Below, piece after piece: positions 47,601 to 57,344 of a DNA stretch of 64,000 bases (positions are counted from its first letter, which is position 1; every line of letters begins with the position of its first letter). The notes beneath the pieces were generated by a model that made no database searches, was not told where the DNA came from, and saw only the letters and a list, made by a program, of their open reading frames with translations. The position numbers and the translations under genes were made by a program. This stretch comes from Whalleya microplaca (taxonomy: Eukaryota > Ascomycota > Sordariomycetes > Xylariales > Xylariaceae): assembly GCA_022497155.1 (NCBI GenBank), contig MU385716.1:496001-560000 (forward strand), in the 5' to 3' direction.

Positions 47601-50231
47601 CTACCACCAAACCCCACCGCCGTTCTTCCCATCCTTCCCATCCCAAAGCCCCTTCTTGTCCTTTTCCTTTCCCTCCTCCTCATCGCCCTCCAGCAGCCTC
47701 ACAACACCGCCCTTGCGCCTCTCGGCCAGCCACCGGTCGGTCCAGGCCTTCATGCGGCGGCGGCCCAGCTCGCTTCCGACGTTGACGGTCGGCACGACGC
47801 GCTCGATGCGCAGGGCCATGAGGAACAGCGCCAGCTCGCGGAAGCTGCTGTGCTCGGAGTAGGGCACGCCGAAGCACATGGCGTCGCGGGTGCTCCCCCG
47901 CTGGGCGACGAAGTCGGCGGCCCGGAACCGCGTCCGCCACGCCGGGCCGTGCAGGACCTGCGCCGTGGGTATGGTCCCCGGGGCCACGTTGGCCGGCACG
48001 CCGTTGCCCGCGGTGGAGGCCGGGTTCCGGAAGTTCCAGCCGCTGGGGCGGAAGCCGACGATGCGCGTGAAGTGCGGCCGGTAGGAGGCCAGGTAGTCCT
48101 GCAGCGTCTCGGCGCGGATCTCCATGATCATCTGCATGTGCACCTGCGCCGCGAGCGGGTCCGAGGTCATGAGCGCGGCCAGCTCCGGGTCGCCCAGCTG
48201 CGCGCAGATCTTGATCTTGGACGGCGACGCGAAGATCTTGGTGTCGAGCGCCTGCGCGATCGCCTTGCAGATCCGCTCCTTGCCGATCGAGTACGTGCCG
48301 CAGATGACGAGGAGCCGGTTCTTTGGTTTGTCTTGTGTCTCGCCTTCGGCCTTGATGCCGTTTGGTGGTGAATTGTTCGATTCTTCTTTCTGGAAGAATT
48401 GGCTGACTGAGGTCGTGCCCTTTTCCCGCTTGAGCGCGTTGAAGGCTTCGTCTGCGGCACTGGGGTCCCCTGATAATGATTTGCAGAACTCCGCGCAAGC
48501 TCTAATAACGTCGTCCTGCGGAGGAAAAGAGTAGCGAGGGTTGAGGTACGTCGTGTCCAAGTAGCAGATATCGATCTTCTGCTGCTTTATCTTGCCCGTG
48601 ATAGTATCTATGACATCTGGCTTCAGCAGCGAGTGAGTGACCTGCGCCGGACAGGCCCGGAAATCGCCACAGTGGAGGATCCGTTGTGTTCTCTTGCTCG
48701 GCCCCTTTCCGATGCTCTTCTCGAAAAGGAACAAAGAACTGCCAGGACAGTGATTGGCTGGAAGCATGGTCACCGTCGCCCCTTCAGTACCAGGAATTTC
48801 GACCGTTTCTTCGAACTCGAGCTCCTTTACCCACTTCGCCGCGGTCCGAAGTTGATTCTTGACTAGACTCCCGGTGACCTTGCTGCAGTATATCGGACCG
48901 TGGGACCAATTCGCCGTCAGGCCAATATAGTGATCGCTATGAAAATGACTGAGGAAATACGCATTGCAGCCTTTCACGGCGCCATACCGGAAGGCATCGA
49001 CACATATGAAGAACCCAGGCATGATCTTATAAAAGGGGCATGTGCGCTTGTAAGCAGGTTTGCCCCGAGACGCGTGCTCGGCGGCAGCAGCCGAGGCCCA
49101 CGCCGCATCTTCTGCGTGCCCCGACATCAGCTTGCTGAAGGCCGAAGTAGGCTTGCTTGTCGTGCTTCCGAGGCTGATTGGATTTGCCTGTCCCGGGCGT
49201 GGTACAGCGGCTCGGGCGAACCGCTTGCTGACCTCAGGTGCGTCAACTGTATCTAAAGGCGGCGGTTTAAGTGGTGCCGGGAGAGGTATCGGGTTGCCAT
49301 CTAAACAAGCGTTCACATGCACAGTAGCTTCGTCCGAACTGACCCCAGCCAGACTCGCATTGCAGAGAGGACAAGTTTCTGTCATGTTTCCTTTATCCGG
49401 AGGCTCCTTCGTTAGGTCTTCTGACGAATAGCCTCCCGCTTCCTCGGCTTCCAGTCTCGCTTGCTCTTCCATATACCGTCTCTCGCGGAATTCTTCACCA
49501 TCGTCGAACTCGTCATCATCGAAAAGTCCTTCCACTTCCTCGAGATCTTTGAATTCGTCATATATAGAATCTTCCTCCTTGAGCGGTATAGTATCCGATA
49601 TCTCTGGACAGCTCTCATCGATCGGTAGCGGTAGTCTTGGTTCGAGGGCGGCTTCTGTTTTTACAATGCCGTTACTGTTCGGTGTGACAACCTCATTTGT
49701 TTTATTATCGGAAGTACGTCTCGATGGCGAACTTCCTATGTCATCGTCTTTATCATCATCACTATCGGAGTCTTCTAAGAATGGACCTTTCCCTCGAGTT
49801 CGCGTTATTCGCGTCCGGGTCGAGGGCATTGGCTTCGTCTGGGCGGATTGGTCACGTTCTCGGCTCTCGCTCTCTAGGACATGCGGTGAACTCCCGCCGG
49901 TACCGTGACTCAATTTCCTCCGCTTCGAGGCGCTTGGCCCGTCATCCTGATTATTCCTCTCTTCCGAATTCCCATCTTCCACTTCGTATAGATCCTGGTC
50001 GTCCTTCGAACTCGGCGTGACATCGGACGACGTGGTGCTGGTGGTGGTCGCAAACGCATTCGTAGGCTCGGCTAAGAACAGCTGCTCCTCCACCTCGACC
50101 TTCTTGAAGAAATTGAGAATATTGCCATTCGTAGGACCCTTCTGGGCCGGTGTCTTCGCATCCGAGCCCTTGGCGCCCTTCGCGGGCCCGAAGTTCAGCT
50201 TGGATTGCCTCCGTGGGGTCCGCGCCGGCAT
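47601..50231 (-). CDS. PSO2: DNA cross-link repair nuclease Pso2/SNM1 (metallo-beta-lactamase/DRMBL)
   Basis: Pso2 is a nuclear 5' exonuclease that processes DNA interstrand crosslinks. The single 876-aa exon has an N-terminal basic/acidic disordered region starting MPARTPRRQSKLNFGPAKGA. A PIP-box-like NGNILNFF (about residues 35-42) follows. A UBZ4-type zinc finger is near 286 (CPLCNASL, then HVNACLD). The beta-CASP metallo-beta-lactamase core starts near 415 with YFLSHFHSDHYIGLTANW (HxHxDH), then PANHCPGSSLFLFE and HCGDFRACP. The DRMBL region includes YLDTTYLNPRYSFPPQ, VICGTYSIGKERI and VPYSEHSSFREL. All metal-ligand motifs are intact. The C-terminus ends in a Gly/Lys tail. The last third is very GC-rich. 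Confidence 0.95.
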   Translation of the reverse strand: MPARTPRRQSKLNFGPAKGAKGSDAKTPAQKGPTNGNILNFFKKVEVEEQLFLAEPTNAFATTTSTTSSDVTPSSKDDQDLYEVEDGNSEERNNQDDGPSASKRRKLSHGTGGSSPHVLESESRERDQSAQTKPMPSTRTRITRTRGKGPFLEDSDSDDDKDDDIGSSPSRRTSDNKTNEVVTPNSNGIVKTEAALEPRLPLPIDESCPEISDTIPLKEEDSIYDEFKDLEEVEGLFDDDEFDDGEEFRERRYMEEQARLEAEEAGGYSSEDLTKEPPDKGNMTETCPLCNASLAGVSSDEATVHVNACLDGNPIPLPAPLKPPPLDTVDAPEVSKRFARAAVPRPGQANPISLGSTTSKPTSAFSKLMSGHAEDAAWASAAAAEHASRGKPAYKRTCPFYKIMPGFFICVDAFRYGAVKGCNAYFLSHFHSDHYIGLTANWSHGPIYCSKVTGSLVKNQLRTAAKWVKELEFEETVEIPGTEGATVTMLPANHCPGSSLFLFEKSIGKGPSKRTQRILHCGDFRACPAQVTHSLLKPDVIDTITGKIKQQKIDICYLDTTYLNPRYSFPPQDDVIRACAEFCKSLSGDPSAADEAFNALKREKGTTSVSQFFQKEESNNSPPNGIKAEGETQDKPKNRLLVICGTYSIGKERICKAIAQALDTKIFASPSKIKICAQLGDPELAALMTSDPLAAQVHMQMIMEIRAETLQDYLASYRPHFTRIVGFRPSGWNFRNPASTAGNGVPANVAPGTIPTAQVLHGPAWRTRFRAADFVAQRGSTRDAMCFGVPYSEHSSFRELALFLMALRIERVVPTVNVGSELGRRRMKAWTDRWLAERRKGGVVRLLEGDEEEGKEKDKKGLWDGKDGKNGGGVWW

Positions 50232-50943
50232 TGGACTGAATATGTAGGTATTGTGAAACCGGACGGATTGATCATGTCAAGATATGGGGTTCCAGAGTGC
50301 AATTGCTAGTCGGAAGCGTGGGTGAATAAAGAGCAGGGTGTTGTGCTACAGGGACGGTGCAGATATCGATGAATCAAAGGGGATCGGAATTTTGCCCCTC
50401 GGCTGGGTGCAATACGTAGTGGATGTCACGCTACATAAAGACGCGACGGCCACAGCGCCCCAGTCGCGCGCTGTCACTTGACACCGCTAAAATTTACTGT
50501 ACTTACGGAGTACTAGCAGTATTTATAATAAATAGCACTCCACAACTTCATTCATGCCATGGTGTCCATCTCCTTATTCACGACTGTACAGTTTACTCTA
50601 GTATCTACTAACTAATTAAGTGGTTACCATGATTTGCTCACGCGCACTCCGTACTCTGTATATTGGGTATATCTATATGTGAAGACTTGCAAAGGGTACT
50701 ACTGCTGCATTATACAAAATGAAGTCTGTTGGCGAGTCTATCCTCGTTTCATTCGCAAGCGATGCCGTGCCTATCCTATCATGGTTCTGATGAAGATGAA
50801 GCTTCTTCATAATCCATAATCCCAGTTTCTACCAAACGCCGATGCCATAGCTCGAAACAAACGTAGCGATGCTCGTCTAAATATGCTCCAGTTGAAAAAA
50901 GGAAAAAAGAAAAAAGAGGAAAAAGGTTCCACCCAACGCGAAT
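50232..50943. other. PSO2 promoter / transporter 3' flank
   Basis: The gap lies upstream of PSO2 and downstream of the minus-strand transporter. No gene or repeat beyond an A/G-rich run near 50892-50927 is seen. Confidence 0.6.
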
Positions 50944-53275
50944 CTAAGACAACGACTCTGTCTTCTCGTTCTGAGTCTGCTCCGTCGTCACGGAAGGACT
51001 AATACCGCTATTCGATTCAGACGACGATGTAGCCACCCGCTGCTTTCCCTTCTCGTTCTTGGCCGCCTTCAGCGAGCTTATACTGTTGTTTGCGGTTCCT
51101 TTAAAGTAGCTGTGAATCTGCTCGGTGAAATCCTCGTCATCGTCCAGAGACGCCGCTTCCGGGTCGTTGGCCGCTCTGGCCGCCTCCCTCTCTTCCCAGT
51201 CCGCGCGGATGTCCCTGATCTTGGCCTTCATGTCTAGGTCGGGGTGGTAGTTCTTGCCGACGCCCATCCACCTCTCCCATACCGAAAGATGCTTGGGGTG
51301 TATGGCGATACCGTGATACTCATCCGAGCGGCCGTCTAGAATGTATTGCCAGCGGCGTTCCTGCTCCTTGAGGTCGAGGCCGGTCGTGTCGGGCAGCCAA
51401 AGCCACGTTATCAGCATGCCTGCGAGACCAAACCAAGGAACGACATAGAACTTGGTCGGGTTGTCGATGTAGTTGTACAGGACTGATGCAAGGAGAGCAC
51501 CGGCCTTCCCGACCATCGCCGAGAAGCCGTGCGCGCTGGCTCGGATTTGAGTGGGGTACACCTCGCCAGCCACGAGGAAGGTAACCGAATTGGGACCGAA
51601 CTGGTTGAAGAAGGATGAAAGGAAGTACATCGCCTGGAAAGCGTGGACTCCGGCCGGGCTGGTGTAATAGCTATAGTTGAATGCCGGCACGACGAACATG
51701 ATGAAGCACATCAGGAAGCCAACCTGCTCAATGGTCAGTATAGTCCACAAGTCAAGGAAGCGCATTTCAAGACTGACCTGTTGCATGGTTTTCCTCCCAT
51801 ACATCTTGTTGTCGATGGTGAAAGAAGCCGCATAGTAGCCGCAAAGCGAAACCGCGACGTTGACCAAGTTCCACGTCCATACGGTCAGGAGAGAGCTAGG
51901 GTTGTCAGAGATAACCTTGATGAATTGACCTAGATATCGCGTTAGCCCGATCGATCAGGGCCACCTTGGGCATGGAGCATAGAACTTTCTTACCTTGGAA
52001 GAGTTTGTTGCCATAGAAGAACACGTCGTTGCAGAACCATCCACCAGCAGTGGCCGCCAGACGCCCGCCAAAGTTGTTAACAGTCAATTTGAGAGACCGC
52101 ACATCGTATCCTGTCACGTTCGCCTTCTTCTTGGCCTTCTCCAGGTGTTTGCTGGCAGATTTCATTCTCCAAGTACGGTAGTAGGCAAGCCACAGCGTGC
52201 CAATAGCCGGAAAAGCGAAGGACAAGCGGAAGGTGAACTGGGCCGCAGAGACGCTGTATGGCCCTCCACCCTTGCCGCTGTTGAAGATCACCAAAAGGAC
52301 GATCAGAACGACTTGGTTGACCAGTTGACCCCAGCCTTGCATCAGAAAGGCCATTGTAACCTTTCGGCCGCGGTGGAGACGGTCATCTCGGGTCGACAGC
52401 TTTCCAGCCGTTACCGCATTCTCCATGGATGATGTTGCTGTAATGGGATACTCGCCACCTACACCGATACCTGTCGCAGAGTCAGATTAGAACTCAAGAA
52501 AATAAAGGGGCTTCTAATCATGTCATACCGTATACAAACAAGGACCAGGCATACATGATGACCCAGCCTTGGAGAGTCAAACCCCAGGAACCAGTCAACA
52601 TCAAGAGACCGAGCACCATGACCACGGCGTCTTGAATCAGACCCCATCGTCGCCCAATCCAGTCGCCGATGATCTAGCGCAAGAATGACCGTTAGCCACA
52701 GATTATTCTCATGGTTCCAGAAGGGGAATGACCGAAAGGGGGCTTACCCCAACAGCGACTTGTCCAACCATGATACCAATAATTTCAAGGTAGGTCACGG
52801 AAGCTACCCAATTCGTGCTACATGCCGTGCCACCCTTCTCCCAGCATGACCCCCACACATCCTCGAACAATGGTTCGAGGTTGCCGATAGAGAAGAGGAC
52901 GTAGCCTTCGAGGCCAAGCCCCGCACCTGGGAGGATGGCGTTTCGGAAGTACCACGCGACCGGGCTGAGGGGGTCCTCCTTGATCATGGCCCAGATGTTC
53001 TTGGCTTCCACGCTGGCCTCGGCCTTGTCGACCTTACTGACGAAGGAGAGGCGCTTCCAGAAGGGCAGATCGGCCCAGTAGACGCCGTCGCTCGTGTACG
53101 AATCATCCGGCTGCGTCAGGTGCGAGAAGATCTGCTTCTCGTGGTCGGTGGCATAGTTGGTGGAGGCCCTGTGGGGATAGTGCTGGTGCTCGTCGCCGGT
53201 CTCCGGGCCGTGAGGGACGGGGATCTCGCCGATCGGCGGGTCATGCTCGTGGTGACGACGAAGGAACTTAGCCAT
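50944..53275 (-). CDS. MFS transporter of the phosphate:H+ symporter (PHS) family
   Basis: Five exons (minus: 52748-53275, 52529-52673, 51994-52470, 51778-51929, 50944-51723) give 693 aa with all phases closing. The 12-helix MFS fold is interrupted by a central cytosolic loop. Signature pieces are GQVAVGIIGDWIGRRWG (loop 2-3), VYGIGVGGEYPITATSSMEN (the PHS helix-4 motif, GGEYP), FLSSFFNQFGPNSVTFLVAGE and EVYPTQIRASAHGFSAMVGK. A long hydrophilic C-terminus follows LPDTTGLDLKEQERRW. The family imports inorganic phosphate or glycerophosphodiesters with protons across the plasma membrane; the exact substrate cannot be assigned, and GEYP with a Glu differs from the GGDYP of yeast Pho84. The intron at 51724-51777 is exactly 54 nt and has no stop in frame. 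Confidence 0.9.
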
Positions 53276-55552
53276 GGCTTCGGGGGCAGGACTCCGAAGG
53301 GTCCAGTCCGATAAGAATAAGTTGTGATGAGACTGGGTGGTTTGACCGGTCCCACGAACACGATCAACAGCTTCAAAGTTAGCCGTATACGGGCAAGCTC
53401 TACAGCAGCTTCATAAGATGCTTCCAATGGATATAGTGTTGTAGTTGTACGCGCTTTTGTGGTTTCCAATGGTTTGGAGTAAAATGAGGTTGGAGCTTGG
53501 GAATATATATAAGGAACCGTCACGGAAAAAAGAGGTGTTGAGATAATATAGGTTACTTTCTGTGGCGTCTGTGTGGTCGAACCATGTGACTGCGAATCGC
53601 AACACACCACTGTACTACAGATAGGAATGCAGAGAGATCAGACTGTGCAGGATATGAGGGTTTAATAAAGATTCCGAGAACACGGGACGATGTGGGAGTA
53701 AAAAAAACTGCTAGGGGTTCTGTGGCAAGCTATGTATTAGAGGTTGAACGTTTCCAGAACCTACGTAGTATGTAACTCGAGGCAGATCTACGGTAGCACG
53801 ATGAATAGACTCCTAGCGAGGCCCGGTCCCCCACAGCATTACTTTAGGGGACCGACTACTTTACGTCTCATGCAAGCCATGTGGATCTCTGGGACACTTG
53901 TCGATGTAACTGTGTAGCCCACGTCGGTGGCCGTAACGAGTGGTAATCATTCTGCTCGCAGCCACAGCGCAAGTTATTAAGCTTGTTAAGCACACTCGTC
54001 AGCACCGTTGACGATCAGTAGCCAAGACACAAAGCCAAGAAGGCCATGATGTCTTGATAGACGACATTGACTCGATCTTCGCAATCAGTCTACGTGTACT
54101 CGGTACTGGACAAAGAGAAGCTGTAAATCACGATGGGAGATGGCCTCTGACGTCTTGAGAGCCGCAACTTCGATAAAAGCGGGAGAATGGGATAATAGAG
54201 TATGTCGTGGTGGGATCGGCCCGGGGAACGAGACGAGATCGCAGGAAAGCGACCAATGGCGTTAGAGAATCTGGCACGTTTCTCTTTAAGCTCAGATGAT
54301 TCGATAGGAGCTCCAGAGCGCTAGAGCTAGATCCTGCCGAGGTACCTGGACTGCCCGAGCATGTACCCTAGCTCACCCAGGTCTGCCAGGCCTGCCAGAC
54401 ATAGTTGCAGGGGTCACGCTGGGAATAATCAGTAGCTTACTATGTAGCGGTGGCCGCCGGGGTTATACGCAGTAACACGACCTCAACCTACCAGATCAGG
54501 TCGTTCCAGGCAATTGTGGGTCATCTGTTGATATCAAAGATAGAGGCAGAGAGGGCAGAGAGGGGTTCTCGAGGGAAGATGCATGACACAAGCAACACCT
54601 GCTGCTTGACTAAATAATTGATACAGAAATTAGTAATTGACAGTGCCGCAAACCTTGCCCTTACGTAGTGCGCGGATGGACCCATTAGACGCCTAGGCGC
54701 TGCAGCTGCTTCAGATCAGGTCAAGCAGCCAAGCGGCCAAGGACGGCCAAGGACCAGCGAACGTGATTTTTCGACTAGAGTATTGGTAGAGTATTGGTCC
54801 AGTTCTCTGGGCAAAAGCTTCGAGACGCAGGATAGGCAGGATAGGCAGGATAGGCAAGTGGTCGTGTGAGCAGTTCCAATCTGTCAATGTCCTGTTGCGT
54901 CTGTCCAGTTTTTTATCCAATTTTCACATTCTCCAAAACACGCAAGCTCTTGCGAAGACACCGCATCTCGCTGCCTCCTATGGATATTGGTGTGTCCCGT
55001 GTGTGCGGAGATCTGAATACCGACCAGTGCTCTTGTTTGATCACGACGGTTGAAACATTCGTGTTTTCTCTGCCGTTGATCTTAGCTCTAGGATCAACAG
55101 GGCAGTTGAGCGTGAAAATCACAATCCTAAAATAGCCTACCTCAGCAAACTGCGACGGTAACTGCGTTGGAAAGCAGGAAAGCAATATAGCTGTAACTGC
55201 CCAGTTCGGATATCCCGTGTATACTCGCGCACGTGCACCATTGATGTGCTGTGATTCCCCAAGATTGCCAAGCTCGGAGTTGTTACTTCCCCAGCCCTGC
55301 CTGCCCTGCCATTGAAACATCGCTAAGCCTTGACCACCTGGACGGGTCCAGTCACTTTAATTAGTAGCATGTATCACGTGACAACGAGTCAGACTTCATC
55401 GCGTTCGGAACGCGTCGCGGGCGAACATTCAATCGTACATGCACATCTCCATCTTCCGTGAAACTGAACACCAATTCATACAAGAGCCAAACCACCTCAT
55501 GCTCAACTGTATGGATCGGTACTTTGAATAGCGAAAGGGAAATTGTGTCAAA
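53276..55552. other. 2.3-kb intergenic region between the transporter and APN1
   Basis: The two flanking genes diverge from here, so both promoters lie inside. Apart from a short 9-bp tandem repeat near 54831 I see no gene; frames at 54866-55135 and 54913-55320 lack motifs. Confidence 0.6.
54831..54857. repeat. three tandem copies of GATAGGCAG
   Basis: Units at 54831-54839, 54840-54848 and 54849-54857 (last one GATAGGCAA). Some 45 bp upstream are two copies of AGAGTATTGGT. Confidence 0.88.
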
Positions 55553-57011
55553 ATGCCTCGCCAACCCCCCCGCAAAACCCGAAAAACCGCTGTAGAAACT
55601 ACCACTACTGCCGACGTCTCGACCAAGACGAACGGAAAGTCAAAGCCCGAGGTCCAGGCCCGAGCCGCCAAGCGCAAAGTTGCTGAGGCCGTAGTCGAGG
55701 AACCTAAGGGATCCAAGGCTGCCAAGAAACGGAAGGCAACCAAAGAGGAAGACGAGGAGGAAGAATCTGAAGTCGCTGCAGACAAGCCTAAGACTACCAA
55801 GAAGCGCAAGTCCGCCGCCAAGGCAAAGCCCGAGGACACCATGCCCCTCGCCGAGCGGACGGCCATCAATGCCCTACAGAAATCCATGTACATCGGCGCA
55901 CACGTGAGCAGCGCGGGAGGTATGTGACCCGAAGCCGGTACAGTGCCACCGGTCCAACGCAAGCTAACATACCATTCGTGGCCCTCTAGGCGTACACAAC
56001 TCCATACACAACGCCGTACATATCGGCGCCAACGCACTAGCCTTATTCCTCAAGTCACAGCGCAAATGGGCCAATCCGCCCATCCCACCCGAGTCCCGCG
56101 AGGGGTTCCGTAACCTGTCACGGGAGCACAAGTTCGAAGTGCACAAGCACTGCCTCCCGCACGGCTCCTACCTGGTGAACCTGGCACAAGCGGAGCAGGA
56201 GAAGGCCGACCAGGCGTACGGGGCGTTCCTGGACGACCTGCAGCGGTGCGAGTCCCTCGGGATCACGCTGTACAACTTCCACCCGGGGAACAGCAACGGC
56301 GACGCCCGGCCGGCCGCGATCGCGCGCATCGCGACGCAGCTGAACAAGGCGCACCGGGCCACGAGCACCGTCGTCACCGTGCTCGAGAACATGGCCGGGC
56401 AGGGCAACGTGATCGGGTCGACGTTCGAGGACCTGCGCGACATCATCGCGCAGGTCGACGACAAGGCCCGCGTCGGCGTGTGCATCGACACGTGCCACGC
56501 CTTCGCGGCCGGCTACGACCTGCGGTCCGCCGACGCCTTCGCCGACACGATGGCAAAGTTCAACGACGTCGTCGGCGCGGGCTACCTGCGCGCGCTGCAC
56601 ATGAACGACAGCAAGGCGCCGCTGGCCTCGCACCGGGATCTGCACGCCAACATCGGCACAGGGTTCCTGGGCCTGCGCGCCTTCCACAACGTCATGAACT
56701 ACGCCGGGTTCGAGGGCCTGCCGATGGTCCTCGAGACGCCCATCGATCGGAAGGGCGCCGACGGCAAGACCGTCGAGGACAAGCAGGTCTGGGCCGACGA
56801 GATCAAATTGCTGGAGAGCCTCATTGGGATGGACCCCGAGGGCGAGGAGTTCAAGGCGCTGGATGCACGCCTGCAGACCGACGGCGCCGGCGAGCGGGCC
56901 AAGATTAAGGATCAGGTCGAGCGCAAGAGCGCCAAGGATGCGAAAAAGGGCACGAAGAAGCGGGGCAAGAAGAAAGCTGAGACATCAGACGACGATGGCG
57001 ATTCTGAATAA
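55553..57011 (+). CDS. APN1: AP endonuclease Apn1 (endonuclease IV family)
   Basis: Apn1 is a zinc-dependent AP endonuclease/3'-diesterase of base excision repair in nucleus and mitochondria. Exons 55553-55919 and 55990-57011 give 462 aa in phase. The first 105 residues are a Lys/Glu/Ala-rich extension with several KKRK clusters (nuclear localisation candidates) that the bacterial enzyme lacks. The TIM-barrel core starts YIGAHVSSAGGVHNSIHNAV, with the 70-nt intron splitting the Gly codon of SAGG. Metal-ligand motifs are present: LFLKSQRKW, HGSYLVNLA, NFHPGNSNGD, TVLENMAGQGN, GVCIDTCHAFAAGYD, HMNDSK and HANIGTG, then PMVLETP. The C-terminus is again Lys-rich (KKGTKKRGKKK). It converges with BUB1, with 333 bp between the stops. 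Confidence 0.96.
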
Positions 57012-57344
57012 AATGCACATATGTATAGTATAATCAGGATTTATTATATGCCTGCGCAGGCATCCTAGTAAAATGTCATGGGTATGTGGCGTAGCTAGCT
57101 TGCTACTTACTGACTGCTCTAAAGTAAAGGAAAAACCCGCGATTCTCGTGAGATGATATACCTAGGTAATGAAGAAAGCACCTGCAGCTATCCGAGAGCT
57201 CATTGTCTGGAACTCCTCAACGCCTACTGATGCACCTAAGCGTCTTTTCTCATAACGTGATCCTCATCCCTCCTCCCTTGTCCTCATCACTAACCACCCA
57301 CCCGAGCCGAGAAATAGCGAAAGCGAGGGCTCAGCACTCAGAAC
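57012..57344. other. APN1 / BUB1 convergent 3' flanks
   Basis: The 333 bp between convergent stop codons show only UTR-like sequence. Confidence 0.6.

Noticed and set aside
47550..48371. 273-codon plus-strand frame opposite the PSO2 3' part
   Set aside because: It is the GC-rich complement of the conserved PSO2 nuclease domain and has no motif of its own.
50944..51867. Separate gene for the C-terminal half of the PHS transporter
   Set aside because: The segments join in phase with the upstream exons and together make one 12-helix MFS protein.
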